A DNA stretch of 18,810 bases from Candidatus Zhuqueibacterota bacterium RBG_16_48_16 (GTDB lineage: Bacteria > Zhuqueibacterota > Zhuqueibacteria > Residuimicrobiales > Sediminimicrobiaceae). Positions 1 through 8,357 of this stretch are shown piece after piece. Within the stretch, counting starts at the first letter, position 1, and every line of letters starts with the position of its first letter. The translations under genes and the position numbers were made by a program. A model generated the notes under the pieces. That model did no database searches and was not told where the DNA came from. It saw only the letters and a list, made by a program, of their open reading frames with translations. The stretch spans positions 1 to 18,810 of the forward strand of contig METF01000024.1 of NCBI GenBank assembly GCA_001771235.1, written 5' to 3'.

Positions 1-3000
1 TGGATGGCTTTTCCTGAGCTTCTTGACTTGTCAGCTCGGGCTTTAACGCTTCCACTCGCGCATCCCAATCGGGAAGGCTCTTTATTTCCACGCTGAGACG
101 AATGCCTTCGAATTGCCGATCTCTTTCCACCACATCCAGGCCGATGAGGTTGGCCCCCTTTATGAGCAGCTCGGATAGACTAAAAGTATCATCCTTCGCC
201 GGATTTTCGCCCTGGTTGCCTTTATGAATCAAATCACCATTGAAATACAAATTGAACGGCTGTTTGGCGTCAATGTTAACCGAACAACCGACGGGCAAAC
301 CGGAAACCGAAAAGCTCTTTCTAAAGAACACATGATTTGCCGGTTTGTATTCCGGCTGAAAAACGGCCGCATCGATGTCGGTCGAATCGACAACAGGGGC
401 TGGCTCTGTTACCATATAAAACCAATAGCGGTCACCTGGAGTCTGCCCCTGAACGGCCATAACCGATTTCCAGGCAGAGGCATCAAAGCCCGGTGTAATC
501 CACCCCTCGTAATAAAGGGGCGATGCTTTCCAGGTGGAGTCCATTGTGAACGTCGTGGTTTCGATTTCCAGATCGAGCAGCCCGGCATATTTTTCGGGAT
601 CGAATCGAACTAACTGTAAAGCCAGGTTTTGATAGTAAATATTTTGGATGTTCAAATCCCGGCCAATATCGTAGCCGGCTACCAGCATTTCACGCTCCAG
701 CTTGCGAAGTGAAAAATAATTGCTTTCAAAGGTAAACAGCCCTTCTTCAAACAAAGGACTGTCCGTTTTGATAAATTCACTTCGGGCCAGATCCGCACGT
801 TTCTTAGCATCGATACTCAATGTGTCGCATTTCAGGGCAAAACTCAGCAGGGAGATCATGAGAGAATCTTTGCTGGAAACCACATACTGCTCCTCGATCC
901 CCAGCTCCGTTGCCACATGGATGGTCTCGACATACCTGTCTTTGGCGCTATTGATGGTCAGGGCGCAAAATTCAATGCTGTTCAGAATATCATCCGAATC
1001 GGCCTGCAAGTCATCCAGGATAGATTCAAATTCATTACCGCTATGGATCAAATCCGAGTAGGAGGCGAACTCTTTTTTCAGCCGATTCAATCCGCTGATC
1101 GATAAATGGGTGTACTGTTGCGGAATGATATTTTTTGAATCGATAAATTTTTGTTTGGACAATTCGATCCATTGCGACTCTATTTGAAAAGAATCCGCTT
1201 CGACCAGGTTTCTGCGGAAAGCATCCAGCGTTTCGTTGAGCAGGGGATCTACGGCAATATCCAGCACCTGTTTTCGATAGACCAGTGTCGGAAAATCGCC
1301 CAACCCTTTCGGTATCGGCGCATCCATCACGGCGCGGGCCGATTTTAAAGAGATCTCGCCGATGGCGTAATTCACTTCCGACAAGCGTCTCTTTGACCGA
1401 TCTATCCAATGATCCGCTATGCGAAGAACGCTATCCTGTTGCACGACCCGAAGTGTGTCGTCGGCTGTCTTGTCCGCCGAATCCTGCAAAGCCTCTTTCA
1501 AGAGCTGTTCTTTATAGGCCTCGGCCAGACGCCGCAAAGAGGCAATTCCATTGCGATAGCTCTCCCCGGCGCGGTCATAAAGTAAGGTGGCCGCATCGTT
1601 GACTTCTTTTTGGGCGACGATATAGCGGTTATCTTCCATTTGTGGGATATCCTGCGCCGCCCATGAGCGGGCGAATTCCTGGTAAACATAACCGACCAGA
1701 CAGGTGGCTTCGTAAACCCGATAGGTGCCATAAGATGCACAATTCCCCAAATGCCGGACGATTTCGAGCAGCAAATCCTTTTTTCGCTCTTTGTTTTGAT
1801 TGAGCTGTGATTCAGGCAGCCTTAGCTGAATTTCTTCAAATTCTCCAATCTTAATATTGGCAATAGCAAGCTCAGCTTCGGCGGCAAAATATTCGTTTCC
1901 TTCAATGCCGCGATCCTTGAACAATTTGCTGCGAGACAGGGCTTTTTGGTATTCAACTATGGCGCCCGTATTCTGGCTGGTCTGGTGCAGGTGTTGTCCT
2001 CGCCGGAAAAATGCCTCGACAACAAGGGGCGAATTGGGATAGCTGTCGATGAATTTTTGATAAGCTTGTTGCGACTCATCAACCCGACCCAGCTTGTATT
2101 GAAATCCGGCCACCTCAAAGGCGAGATCGTCCGCCACCTCATCTTTCGGAAAACGCTGCAGGAAGATCGTATTTATTTTGATAGCACTTTCCCATTCTTT
2201 CGCTTTGGCAAAATAAAAACTCGAATTAAACAAGGCATCCCTTGCTTTGTCCTCTTCCGGATGAATGGCCGCCAGGCTCTGGTATGTCAAAGCGGCATTT
2301 TTATAGTCTTTAAGCTCCACATAATCAAAGGCAAGATTATTTTGCGCATCATAGACATAACCGGAGCTGGGGTGGCTGGCCAACAGGTAATTGTAGGTGT
2401 CGATGGCGCGCATGAACTCACCGGCTTTGTCGTATTCCAGGCCGGCATTAAACAGGGCCAGATCGGCAAAATCACTTCGCGGGGCTTCCTGCACCACACG
2501 ACGGTACTCATCGCCTGCTTCCAGGTGCAGATTCCCTTCCGCCAGGCCTTCCGCATTCAAATAAATGGATTCAGCCAAACGCCGTCTCGCTTTGGATTTT
2601 ATCTCATCGGAAGCATCGCCATAGACAATTCGACGAGCGACGATCTCGGCGCTGCTAAAATCCGCTTTACCGAAATAACTCTCCATGATGGCATAGCGAG
2701 CCTGGTTGTACTCCTCGCTGCCGGAAAAGTGTTTTAGCAGCGTATTGAAATAGCGCAGCGCCTCTTTGAATTGATGGTGGGTGTAATGTAGAGAGCCTGC
2801 ATTGGCCAGGAAAACCGGCGTCTTTTGCGCGTGTGGGAAAAGACGAATAAAATTATCATAAGCCGTGGCCAGCTTTTGTTCTTCCGGTGTAAGCGGGGTC
2901 GGTTGCAGCTTCATTTTTTCTCTAAAGTTGAACGCCGCACCTGCCTTGTCGCCCGCCTGCTTTTTCAAATCCGATATAGTGACCGGCGTTTTCTCCTCTT

Positions 3001-4603
3001 CGCGCTGTCTGGCTTCTTCAATGGCTTTTAAAGCACCTTCGCGGGCGACGGCCACCGCATTTTCAGCCGCGAATCGCTGGTACTTTGAGTCCCAATAGAT
3101 ATTGCTGATCCTGATGTACTCTTCAAAAGCTTCCGCTTTTTGATCGAGCTTGGTATCGAATGTCAAGGCCATGTTCCAGTGAATCAGCGCGGCACTCGAG
3201 TCCTGGGGAAACGCCGCCAGGTATTTGCGGCTTTCGACGATCGATTGACGAAAGAGGTCTTTCTCATCGGTTTCCTTGCCGCGGCTCAGCAACACGGAAA
3301 TGTTATCGCGCAATGCACTTTCGGCGTAGACCATCGCTTCTTCGCGCACTTTTTCATCAGTATTTTTGTTCCACCAATCCGAGTTCTGTTTGTAGGTGTT
3401 AAATAGCAAATCCCTTGCCAGATAGGCCATGGGTTGATTTTCCAACCGACGATAGCAAGTGACGATCTTGTTTTGGATGGAAGGTGCGATTGGCGAATCG
3501 GGGTAAAGCCTTAATAACGTATTATATGTGACTATCGCATTTGTGTAATCTTCTTTCTCATTGAAATAGGCATCACCAATTCTCTTCAGGACGTCGACGC
3601 CGTAATTACGCCCGCCGATTTCCTGAATGTAATTGGCGGCCCCGCCTGGCCCGCCGTATTCCAGAAAGCTGAGACCGATATATTCGACCGACTCATCGGC
3701 AAGGCTGGGGTTGGAAAATCGCTGTAACGGATCGTAAGGTTTTGTGCGATCGATATCGTCGGCCAAAAGCGTGAAATAGGAAATGGCTTTTGCATAATCG
3801 CTCAGCCGGTAATAGCTCCATCCGAGTCGATAGAGCGCTTCGTCGTATCTCGGACTATCCCTGAAATCCACGACCTTTTCGTAATAGCTGATGGCCTTTT
3901 CAAGCTGGTTTTCCGGTGGATTGAAATAAAATTCCCCAATCCGCATATAGACATCCGGCTTTAAAGAGCTTTCGGGAAATTCGAGCAGTATTTTGTCATA
4001 GTAAGCAAAGGCGCTGTCCGGATGGCCGGATTCCTCTAAGAGGTAGCCGATGTTGTAAAATGCGTCATCGACCAGGTCGCTTGCCGGGTAATCTTCGATG
4101 ACGGAAATGTACATGTTCAGAACTTGCGCAATATCTTTGACAGGCTCTTTGGGCTGCTCGAGCAATTCACCGCGGTCATAAAGGCTGTAAAGCCGGTCAA
4201 ATTCCCTCATCTGATTTTCAAAATCTTCCTGGGTCTGCTCGTACAACAACTCGGCAAGCCGCATCATTATTTTATCCCCTTCTTTGCTCTTTGGATTCCT
4301 GAGCAGGAACAGCTCGCCGTCCCGAATTCCCCGCAGCCGAAGATCCCTTCGTTCGTTTTCGAGCCGGGTTATCTCGCGCATATAGTAATTGCGGTAACGT
4401 TGCAGCTCATCCAGAGTATAACCGCTGAGCAAAGGATCCCTTGACGAAAGCATCCTGATCACTTCTTCCTGATCCTCTTGCTGCTCCTGGGCGAAAACCG
4501 GCAAAAAGGCACTGAACAAGAAGCATAAAACGAGCATGAGTACACGGCACTCACCGGCCAGCCGGGCCGTTCTTTTTATGTAAATCGATTTTTTTATGCT
4601 CAT
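1..4603 (-). CDS. Giant secreted TPR-repeat protein with C-terminal jelly-roll-like module (partial, runs off left edge)
   Basis: One uninterrupted frame of 1534 codons from the ATG at 4603 to the window edge, with no stop, so the C-terminus is missing. Residues 1-38 look like a Sec signal peptide: basic start, hydrophobic core at about 22-36, likely cleavage after VFA38. M23 is an alternative start, and neither has a strong ribosome site. About 165-920 is a long array of TPR-type helical hairpins with recurring Tyr/Ala/Pro spacing, such as YYDKILLEFPES and YQKFIDSYPNSP. About 930-1340 looks helical. About 1345-1515 changes character to beta-rich, with W1368, FDASAW and LYFNGDLI, resembling galactose-binding-like sandwich domains. 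It follows the 970-residue TPR gene by 71 bases and is probably cotranscribed. I infer a periplasmic or envelope scaffold. No enzymatic motif is visible and the exact role is unknown. Confidence 0.9.
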   Translation of the reverse strand, partial: MSIKKSIYIKRTARLAGECRVLMLVLCFLFSAFLPVFAQEQQEDQEEVIRMLSSRDPLLSGYTLDELQRYRNYYMREITRLENERRDLRLRGIRDGELFLLRNPKSKEGDKIMMRLAELLYEQTQEDFENQMREFDRLYSLYDRGELLEQPKEPVKDIAQVLNMYISVIEDYPASDLVDDAFYNIGYLLEESGHPDSAFAYYDKILLEFPESSLKPDVYMRIGEFYFNPPENQLEKAISYYEKVVDFRDSPRYDEALYRLGWSYYRLSDYAKAISYFTLLADDIDRTKPYDPLQRFSNPSLADESVEYIGLSFLEYGGPGGAANYIQEIGGRNYGVDVLKRIGDAYFNEKEDYTNAIVTYNTLLRLYPDSPIAPSIQNKIVTCYRRLENQPMAYLARDLLFNTYKQNSDWWNKNTDEKVREEAMVYAESALRDNISVLLSRGKETDEKDLFRQSIVESRKYLAAFPQDSSAALIHWNMALTFDTKLDQKAEAFEEYIRISNIYWDSKYQRFAAENAVAVAREGALKAIEEARQREEEKTPVTISDLKKQAGDKAGAAFNFREKMKLQPTPLTPEEQKLATAYDNFIRLFPHAQKTPVFLANAGSLHYTHHQFKEALRYFNTLLKHFSGSEEYNQARYAIMESYFGKADFSSAEIVARRIVYGDASDEIKSKARRRLAESIYLNAEGLAEGNLHLEAGDEYRRVVQEAPRSDFADLALFNAGLEYDKAGEFMRAIDTYNYLLASHPSSGYVYDAQNNLAFDYVELKDYKNAALTYQSLAAIHPEEDKARDALFNSSFYFAKAKEWESAIKINTIFLQRFPKDEVADDLAFEVAGFQYKLGRVDESQQAYQKFIDSYPNSPLVVEAFFRRGQHLHQTSQNTGAIVEYQKALSRSKLFKDRGIEGNEYFAAEAELAIANIKIGEFEEIQLRLPESQLNQNKERKKDLLLEIVRHLGNCASYGTYRVYEATCLVGYVYQEFARSWAAQDIPQMEDNRYIVAQKEVNDAATLLYDRAGESYRNGIASLRRLAEAYKEQLLKEALQDSADKTADDTLRVVQQDSVLRIADHWIDRSKRRLSEVNYAIGEISLKSARAVMDAPIPKGLGDFPTLVYRKQVLDIAVDPLLNETLDAFRRNLVEADSFQIESQWIELSKQKFIDSKNIIPQQYTHLSISGLNRLKKEFASYSDLIHSGNEFESILDDLQADSDDILNSIEFCALTINSAKDRYVETIHVATELGIEEQYVVSSKDSLMISLLSFALKCDTLSIDAKKRADLARSEFIKTDSPLFEEGLFTFESNYFSLRKLEREMLVAGYDIGRDLNIQNIYYQNLALQLVRFDPEKYAGLLDLEIETTTFTMDSTWKASPLYYEGWITPGFDASAWKSVMAVQGQTPGDRYWFYMVTEPAPVVDSTDIDAAVFQPEYKPANHVFFRKSFSVSGLPVGCSVNIDAKQPFNLYFNGDLIHKGNQGENPAKDDTFSLSELLIKGANLIGLDVVERDRQFEGIRLSVEIKSLPDWDARVEALKPELTSQEAQEKPS

Positions 4604-4610
4604 AAGAAAT

Positions 4611-4623
4611 CTTTGTGTCTTTG
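4611..4623. repeat. Degenerate copy of the CTTTGTG/CACAAAG intergenic repeat
   Basis: The 13-base string CTTTGTGTCTTTG here is identical to 16790-16802, inside the large inverted repeat between parB and the M23 gene. Here it lies just upstream of the giant TPR gene's start codon, in the 71-base gap between the two TPR genes. It looks like a truncated relic of the same family. It also occupies the ribosome-binding zone, which may explain the weak Shine-Dalgarno there. Confidence 0.45.
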
Positions 4624-4674
4624 GGACCTGGCAAATACCTAAAAGTAGTGACAAACGACGGAAAAATGACCACA

Positions 4675-7587
4675 CTAGTTTTGCTGGCTTAAATACTTTA
4701 ATTTTTCTTCCCAGCTCTCCTCTTCTTTTTCCTTGTTTTCAAAATAGTAATTATCGAAATAGGTCTGCTTTTCCAATTGCTCCAACTGGATTTTTCGGGA
4801 GATCAAACGGTCTTGCAACTGGCGAATTTCCTTTTCAAATTGTTCCAGTTTTTGCTCGATCTCCTGCCGCCTGTTCTCCATGGCGTCTTCCACGGTCATC
4901 AATTGATCCGCATAATTGTTGATCTCATCCCGTCTTTTATTGCGAAGCTCATGAACGATATCGCTCATGCCAAGCCCGGAATAGTCCCGCCAATAATCGA
5001 TGTTGGACTGCGGATCCTCAGGCCTGTTTTCGACCGCCCACAATTTAAATTGGGAAAGGCGATCACGCAAGCTGCTCAAATCGAATTCCAAAAGCTCCAA
5101 ATCCGACCGGAGGAGAGCGGATTCGTCGTCCACCTCCTGCTGTTTCATCTCACCAATTTCTCCAAGACTTTGCTCGATCCGGTCTTTTTCCACGTCGAGA
5201 TCGCGGTAGGTGGAAGCCATCTGTTCGCGCTGATATACCATACCGGACTCTTTTGCCGCCAACGGATAATCCATCAAAAAAGCCGTATTGGTCACATCCG
5301 CATCCGCTCGATAGGTCTCCAGAACTTTGACCAGTCTCGCTCGCTGCTGGACGGCGCGATTGGCTACGCCGGCCATGCCGTTTAGATTGGCCCAGTCCTC
5401 GATGGCATCCAGCTCAAACATCCGTTCGACAATGGTCGTCCGCTCATCATAATAATCCTGAATGAGCTCCGTACCCGTATCGCTTTTCTCTTTAATCCTC
5501 AGCAGGTATTCATTGAGCTCTATTTTGATATTGTCGATTTCCTGGTAAAGGTCTTCCTGCCTTCCTTCCAAAGCATCCTGCTCAAGGCGATTGAGCTGCT
5601 TGACCTGGTCCAGAACCTGCTCCCGTTCGGCATCGTACTTTTTGCGTTGATCCTGAATGCCCCTGGCGCGAACGACATAGCGATAGGAGTTCATGGCTGT
5701 TTCCGGCTGATTCAGCAGCCGTTTGCAATGGGCCGATAGCACCAATGCCTCATAAGTAAAATCGGAGGCGAGGTAATTTTTTAGCAGTGTGTGGCTTCTT
5801 TCAAGTGCCGCATCCAAATGCCCCGTTTGCAGATTCGACCACGCCTGGCCGATTATTGTGGCATCATAATTTTGATAGCCTTTTGATACTTGTGAGAATA
5901 GCTCTTCCGCTCTGGCATATTCGCCGCGCTGGTAATAGATCATGCCCAGGCGGGTGAGCGCCGTATTCCGAATGTAGGCCGTATTGATGCCGGTCCAGGG
6001 GTAATTCTTGTTTTGGGAAAGCTCTTCAAAAATGACGATGGCTTTGTCATAGTCATTCAGGTTTGTATAAACCACGCCGAGAAGAAGCTGCGCCGGCAAA
6101 GAGAAACGGGATCCGGCCGGAACCTGCAGCAGCACGTCTCTTGCATTGGTGAATTGAGATCGGTCGAAATATTTATTGGCAACGAGATAATGGGCGTAAG
6201 CGACAAGATCCGGCGTTGCCAGGGAATCCCTATGCAAAAGCTGGCCGTAATAGCGAAATACGTTTTGAGAAGAGCCGAACTGGTTTTCGAGCTGCATCAT
6301 CCTGACCAGCGTTTCGGCACGGTAAGGAGAAAAAGAGGAATCGGCAAGCACAACCTGGTATCTCTCTTTGGCCGCATCAAAGGCCATTCGGTTATAGCGG
6401 CATTCGGCGATATAATATTGCAGCGGTGTCAGTGGTCCGTAATATTTTCCGTAGGTATCGAGAATTTCCTGCAATTGGTATTCGGCGGCCATAAACCGGC
6501 CGTCCGCATAATTCAGCATAGCCGTGCTGACTTCACGGGATAGCATGCGTTCTCTCTGGTCGTCCTGAGCACTGGTGACGAGTTTGGTGTTGATGATCTG
6601 GTATTCGGCGAATTTTACTTTCACATCGGCGTAGCGCTCCGATTCCCAGGCTTTGATGATATTGGATAAAGCCTCATCCTGCGAAATGTTATAACCGGAT
6701 TGACTGAGAAAATCGACAATGGATTTGTCAAGATTTCTGAGCAAATCCTTTTTGACCTGGCTCAATTCCTCGGAAAGCCCTTGCGACCGGTTTTTTCTTG
6801 AAGCAGCGATTTCCTGGACGATGTTATCGACTTGCTGAATTTGAAATCTCAGGGCGGCGAAATCATCGTCGGAAAGCGGCCCCAAATCGCGCCATTTACT
6901 GAGGACTTTGAAGAGGTTGGTCTGTTGTTTTTGAATTTCGCCAAGAGCGCGTTCGTCATTATAAGCAGCAGCCTGGACCTTCAACCAATCCAGGGTTTCA
7001 AACATTCCGATCAGCGTGTCCATCTCGACGGCGTACTCATCGATCATTGCCCCTGCGCGCTCCGGCGAGTACCCGGCAATATGGTATAAAGCCCTGTCGT
7101 CGAATGCTTTTTGGATTTGTTGTTTCGAGCTCAGCAAGTCCTGATAGTTCTCAAAATCGCCGCCATATTCTGCGACACGCTGAAGCCGATCCAAGTCCGA
7201 CGAAATCTCCAGGAGTCTGTCAAGCTCTTTCGCATATTCGGATTTTAACAGATCGCCCCTGGCATAGAGCGTTTCGAATCCGGCATGATCCGCAAGTACG
7301 GACTCTTTTCCACGCAGTGAAATTTCTTCATGCACGTTTTGAACGAGCTGCAGGAGCTGAATTTCTCTTGCCAGCAAATCTTTTACAACGTGCTGCGTCT
7401 GCTGGTCAAGATAAAATCGTAATTTCTCCTGAAAGTCGATGGTCGTTTTATCTTGTTCGGAAGGATCTTGCCCCTCACCCTGACCCATCACCATTGCACA
7501 TAAAATGAAGGCAAAAAAGGTCGTTCGCAGAAGAAAGGGAAAGATCATTCGGCTTCGTATGCGATCGCTTCGGGAGGTTTGTCGCAT
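4675..7587 (-). CDS. Secreted TPR and coiled-coil protein, 970 residues, function unknown
   Basis: The N-terminus is basic (RSDRIRSR) followed by a hydrophobic stretch at about 14-34, a Sec-type signal with probable cleavage near residue 35-37. C30 lacks a lipobox, so a lipoprotein is unlikely. About 40-340 is charged and helical. About 345-640 contains TPR-like hairpins, such as YDKAIVIFEELS and YARAEELFSQVS. About 645-700 and 780-955 are Glu/Lys/Gln-rich heptad-like stretches typical of long coiled coils. The start at 7587 is chosen because AAAGGG lies 9 bases upstream; M14 has no ribosome site. It is the first gene after the promoter at 7665-7693 and precedes the giant TPR gene by 71 bases. 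TPR plus coiled coil in an exported protein suggests a protein-protein scaffold in the periplasm. I do not recognise an orthologue with a known role. Confidence 0.9.
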   Translation of the reverse strand: MRQTSRSDRIRSRMIFPFLLRTTFFAFILCAMVMGQGEGQDPSEQDKTTIDFQEKLRFYLDQQTQHVVKDLLAREIQLLQLVQNVHEEISLRGKESVLADHAGFETLYARGDLLKSEYAKELDRLLEISSDLDRLQRVAEYGGDFENYQDLLSSKQQIQKAFDDRALYHIAGYSPERAGAMIDEYAVEMDTLIGMFETLDWLKVQAAAYNDERALGEIQKQQTNLFKVLSKWRDLGPLSDDDFAALRFQIQQVDNIVQEIAASRKNRSQGLSEELSQVKKDLLRNLDKSIVDFLSQSGYNISQDEALSNIIKAWESERYADVKVKFAEYQIINTKLVTSAQDDQRERMLSREVSTAMLNYADGRFMAAEYQLQEILDTYGKYYGPLTPLQYYIAECRYNRMAFDAAKERYQVVLADSSFSPYRAETLVRMMQLENQFGSSQNVFRYYGQLLHRDSLATPDLVAYAHYLVANKYFDRSQFTNARDVLLQVPAGSRFSLPAQLLLGVVYTNLNDYDKAIVIFEELSQNKNYPWTGINTAYIRNTALTRLGMIYYQRGEYARAEELFSQVSKGYQNYDATIIGQAWSNLQTGHLDAALERSHTLLKNYLASDFTYEALVLSAHCKRLLNQPETAMNSYRYVVRARGIQDQRKKYDAEREQVLDQVKQLNRLEQDALEGRQEDLYQEIDNIKIELNEYLLRIKEKSDTGTELIQDYYDERTTIVERMFELDAIEDWANLNGMAGVANRAVQQRARLVKVLETYRADADVTNTAFLMDYPLAAKESGMVYQREQMASTYRDLDVEKDRIEQSLGEIGEMKQQEVDDESALLRSDLELLEFDLSSLRDRLSQFKLWAVENRPEDPQSNIDYWRDYSGLGMSDIVHELRNKRRDEINNYADQLMTVEDAMENRRQEIEQKLEQFEKEIRQLQDRLISRKIQLEQLEKQTYFDNYYFENKEKEEESWEEKLKYLSQQN

Positions 7588-7606
7588 AAACTACTACCCT
7601 TTTATG

Positions 7607-7647
7607 ACAAACAAAACCGAAAACGGCGCCACGATCACTGGCGCCGT
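7607..7647 (-). terminator. GC-rich hairpin with U-rich tail in the TPR operon leader (terminator or attenuator)
   Basis: A perfect 9-bp stem, ACGGCGCCA (7623-7631) with TGGCGCCGT (7639-7647), around a 7-base loop. Read on the minus strand it is followed by TTTCGGTTTTGTTTG. On the plus strand the tail is not U-rich, so the minus-strand reading is preferred. It could end the ATP synthase transcript. However, it lies between the consensus promoter at 7665-7693 and the first TPR gene, so it would also act on transcripts from that promoter. Attenuation or a 5' stabilising hairpin are alternatives. Confidence 0.55.
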
Positions 7648-7664
7648 GTAATTATGTTAGGTAA

Positions 7665-7693
7665 ATTATATAAAGAAAATACCATTATGTCAA
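7665..7693 (-). promoter_or_regulatory. Perfect consensus sigma-70 promoter for the TPR gene pair
   Basis: On the minus strand, TTGACA (7693-7688) and TATAAT (7670-7665) are separated by exactly 17 bases, matching the canonical consensus at all 12 positions with optimal spacing. Transcription would begin near 7658, giving a leader of about 70 bases that contains the hairpin at 7623-7647 before the ATG at 7587. This makes the TPR genes a separate unit from the upstream atp operon. Confidence 0.8.
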
Positions 7694-7730
7694 GGAGATA
7701 TTTGTATTTGCAGGAAAACCTCCGTAACCA

Positions 7731-7760
7731 ATCTCGGGGTCTATTAGTATGGCCCGAGAT
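7731..7760 (-). terminator. Stem-loop upstream of the TPR promoter, possible end of the atp transcript
   Basis: An 8-bp perfect stem, ATCTCGGG (7731-7738) with CCCGAGAT (7753-7760), and a 14-base loop. It lies between atpC and the TPR promoter, where the atp mRNA should end. No run of T follows on either strand, so it is a weak intrinsic terminator candidate. It could instead block 3' exonucleases or be incidental. Confidence 0.3.
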
Positions 7761-7784
7761 GCGGGATGATGGGTTATGATTTAA

Positions 7785-7933
7785 GATTGACGATTAACGA
7801 TTTTCGATCCCAGATCTGTTATCGAAACCGCTCTGAAAAATCGCAAATCACAAATCGCCCATCGTAAATCGTAGATCAGGTTGGGACGATTTTGGATTGA
7901 CGATTGGCGATTTTCGATCCCAGCTCTGTTATC
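7785..7933. repeat. Two 39-bp direct repeats flanking a partly inverted copy
   Basis: Segments 7785-7823 and 7895-7933 match at 36 of 39 positions; both contain CGATTTTCGATCCCAG and end CTGTTATC. Between them, about 7853-7877 carries a diverged inverted copy of the same GATTnnCGATT unit. The second copy ends 10 bases from the atpC stop codon. This looks like a short-unit intergenic repeat family that has duplicated in place. The 7588-7943 gap contains this cluster, the stem-loop, the promoter and the leader hairpin, with no coding sequence I can support. Confidence 0.85.
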
Positions 7934-7943
7934 AATTACACAC

Positions 7944-8354
7944 TCAATTCCGCGAAGCAATGCTGATCCGGTTCAAGGCTCTCAGCAACGCGGCTTTTGC
8001 CCGCTCCAGATCGGTATCGGGATTTTTTTCAGCCAGGCGCTTTTCCGCTCGCTTTTTGGCGCCCTCTGCCCTGCGAACGTCAATATCGGTCGCCTGTTCT
8101 GCTGACTGTACCAGCAACGTCATTTTATTATTCAGCACTTCGGCAAAACCACCGCTGGTGGCAAAGTAAAACGTTTCTGCCTTTGCTTGCACCGTTAAAG
8201 CGCCGATCTTAACCGTTGTTAAAAATGGTGTATGATTTGCCAGTATCCCAAAGTATCCCGCCACACCCGGCGCCCTGACATGTTTCACTTCGCCACGAAA
8301 CTCAATCCTGGTGGGCGTCACAATTTCCAATGTAAAAAGTTTTTCGCCGTCCAT
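7944..8354 (-). CDS. atpC: F1Fo-ATP synthase epsilon subunit
   Basis: 136 residues, normal for the family. The N-terminal beta sandwich (about 5-85) shows the family pattern LEIVTPTRIEF, then APGVAGYFGILANHTPFLT, then SGGFAEVLNNKMTLL. The C-terminal helical hairpin (about 88-130) is Ala/Glu/Arg-rich. Epsilon sits on the central stalk with gamma, and in many bacteria its C-terminal helices inhibit ATP hydrolysis. It starts 3 bases after the atpD stop, so translational coupling is likely. It is the last gene of the atp operon. Confidence 0.97.
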   Translation of the reverse strand: MDGEKLFTLEIVTPTRIEFRGEVKHVRAPGVAGYFGILANHTPFLTTVKIGALTVQAKAETFYFATSGGFAEVLNNKMTLLVQSAEQATDIDVRRAEGAKKRAEKRLAEKNPDTDLERAKAALLRALNRISIASRN

Positions 8355-8357
8355 AGG

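Noticed and set aside
1946..2737. 263-codon plus-strand open frame
   Set aside because: It is antisense to the giant TPR gene, whose frame is continuous and repeat-patterned. The product looks like shadow translation.
1..4603. Possible frameshift or pseudogene at the left end, because no start-to-stop frame is complete there
   Set aside because: Reading the minus strand from 4603 gives 1534 codons without a stop. The gene is simply cut by the window edge.
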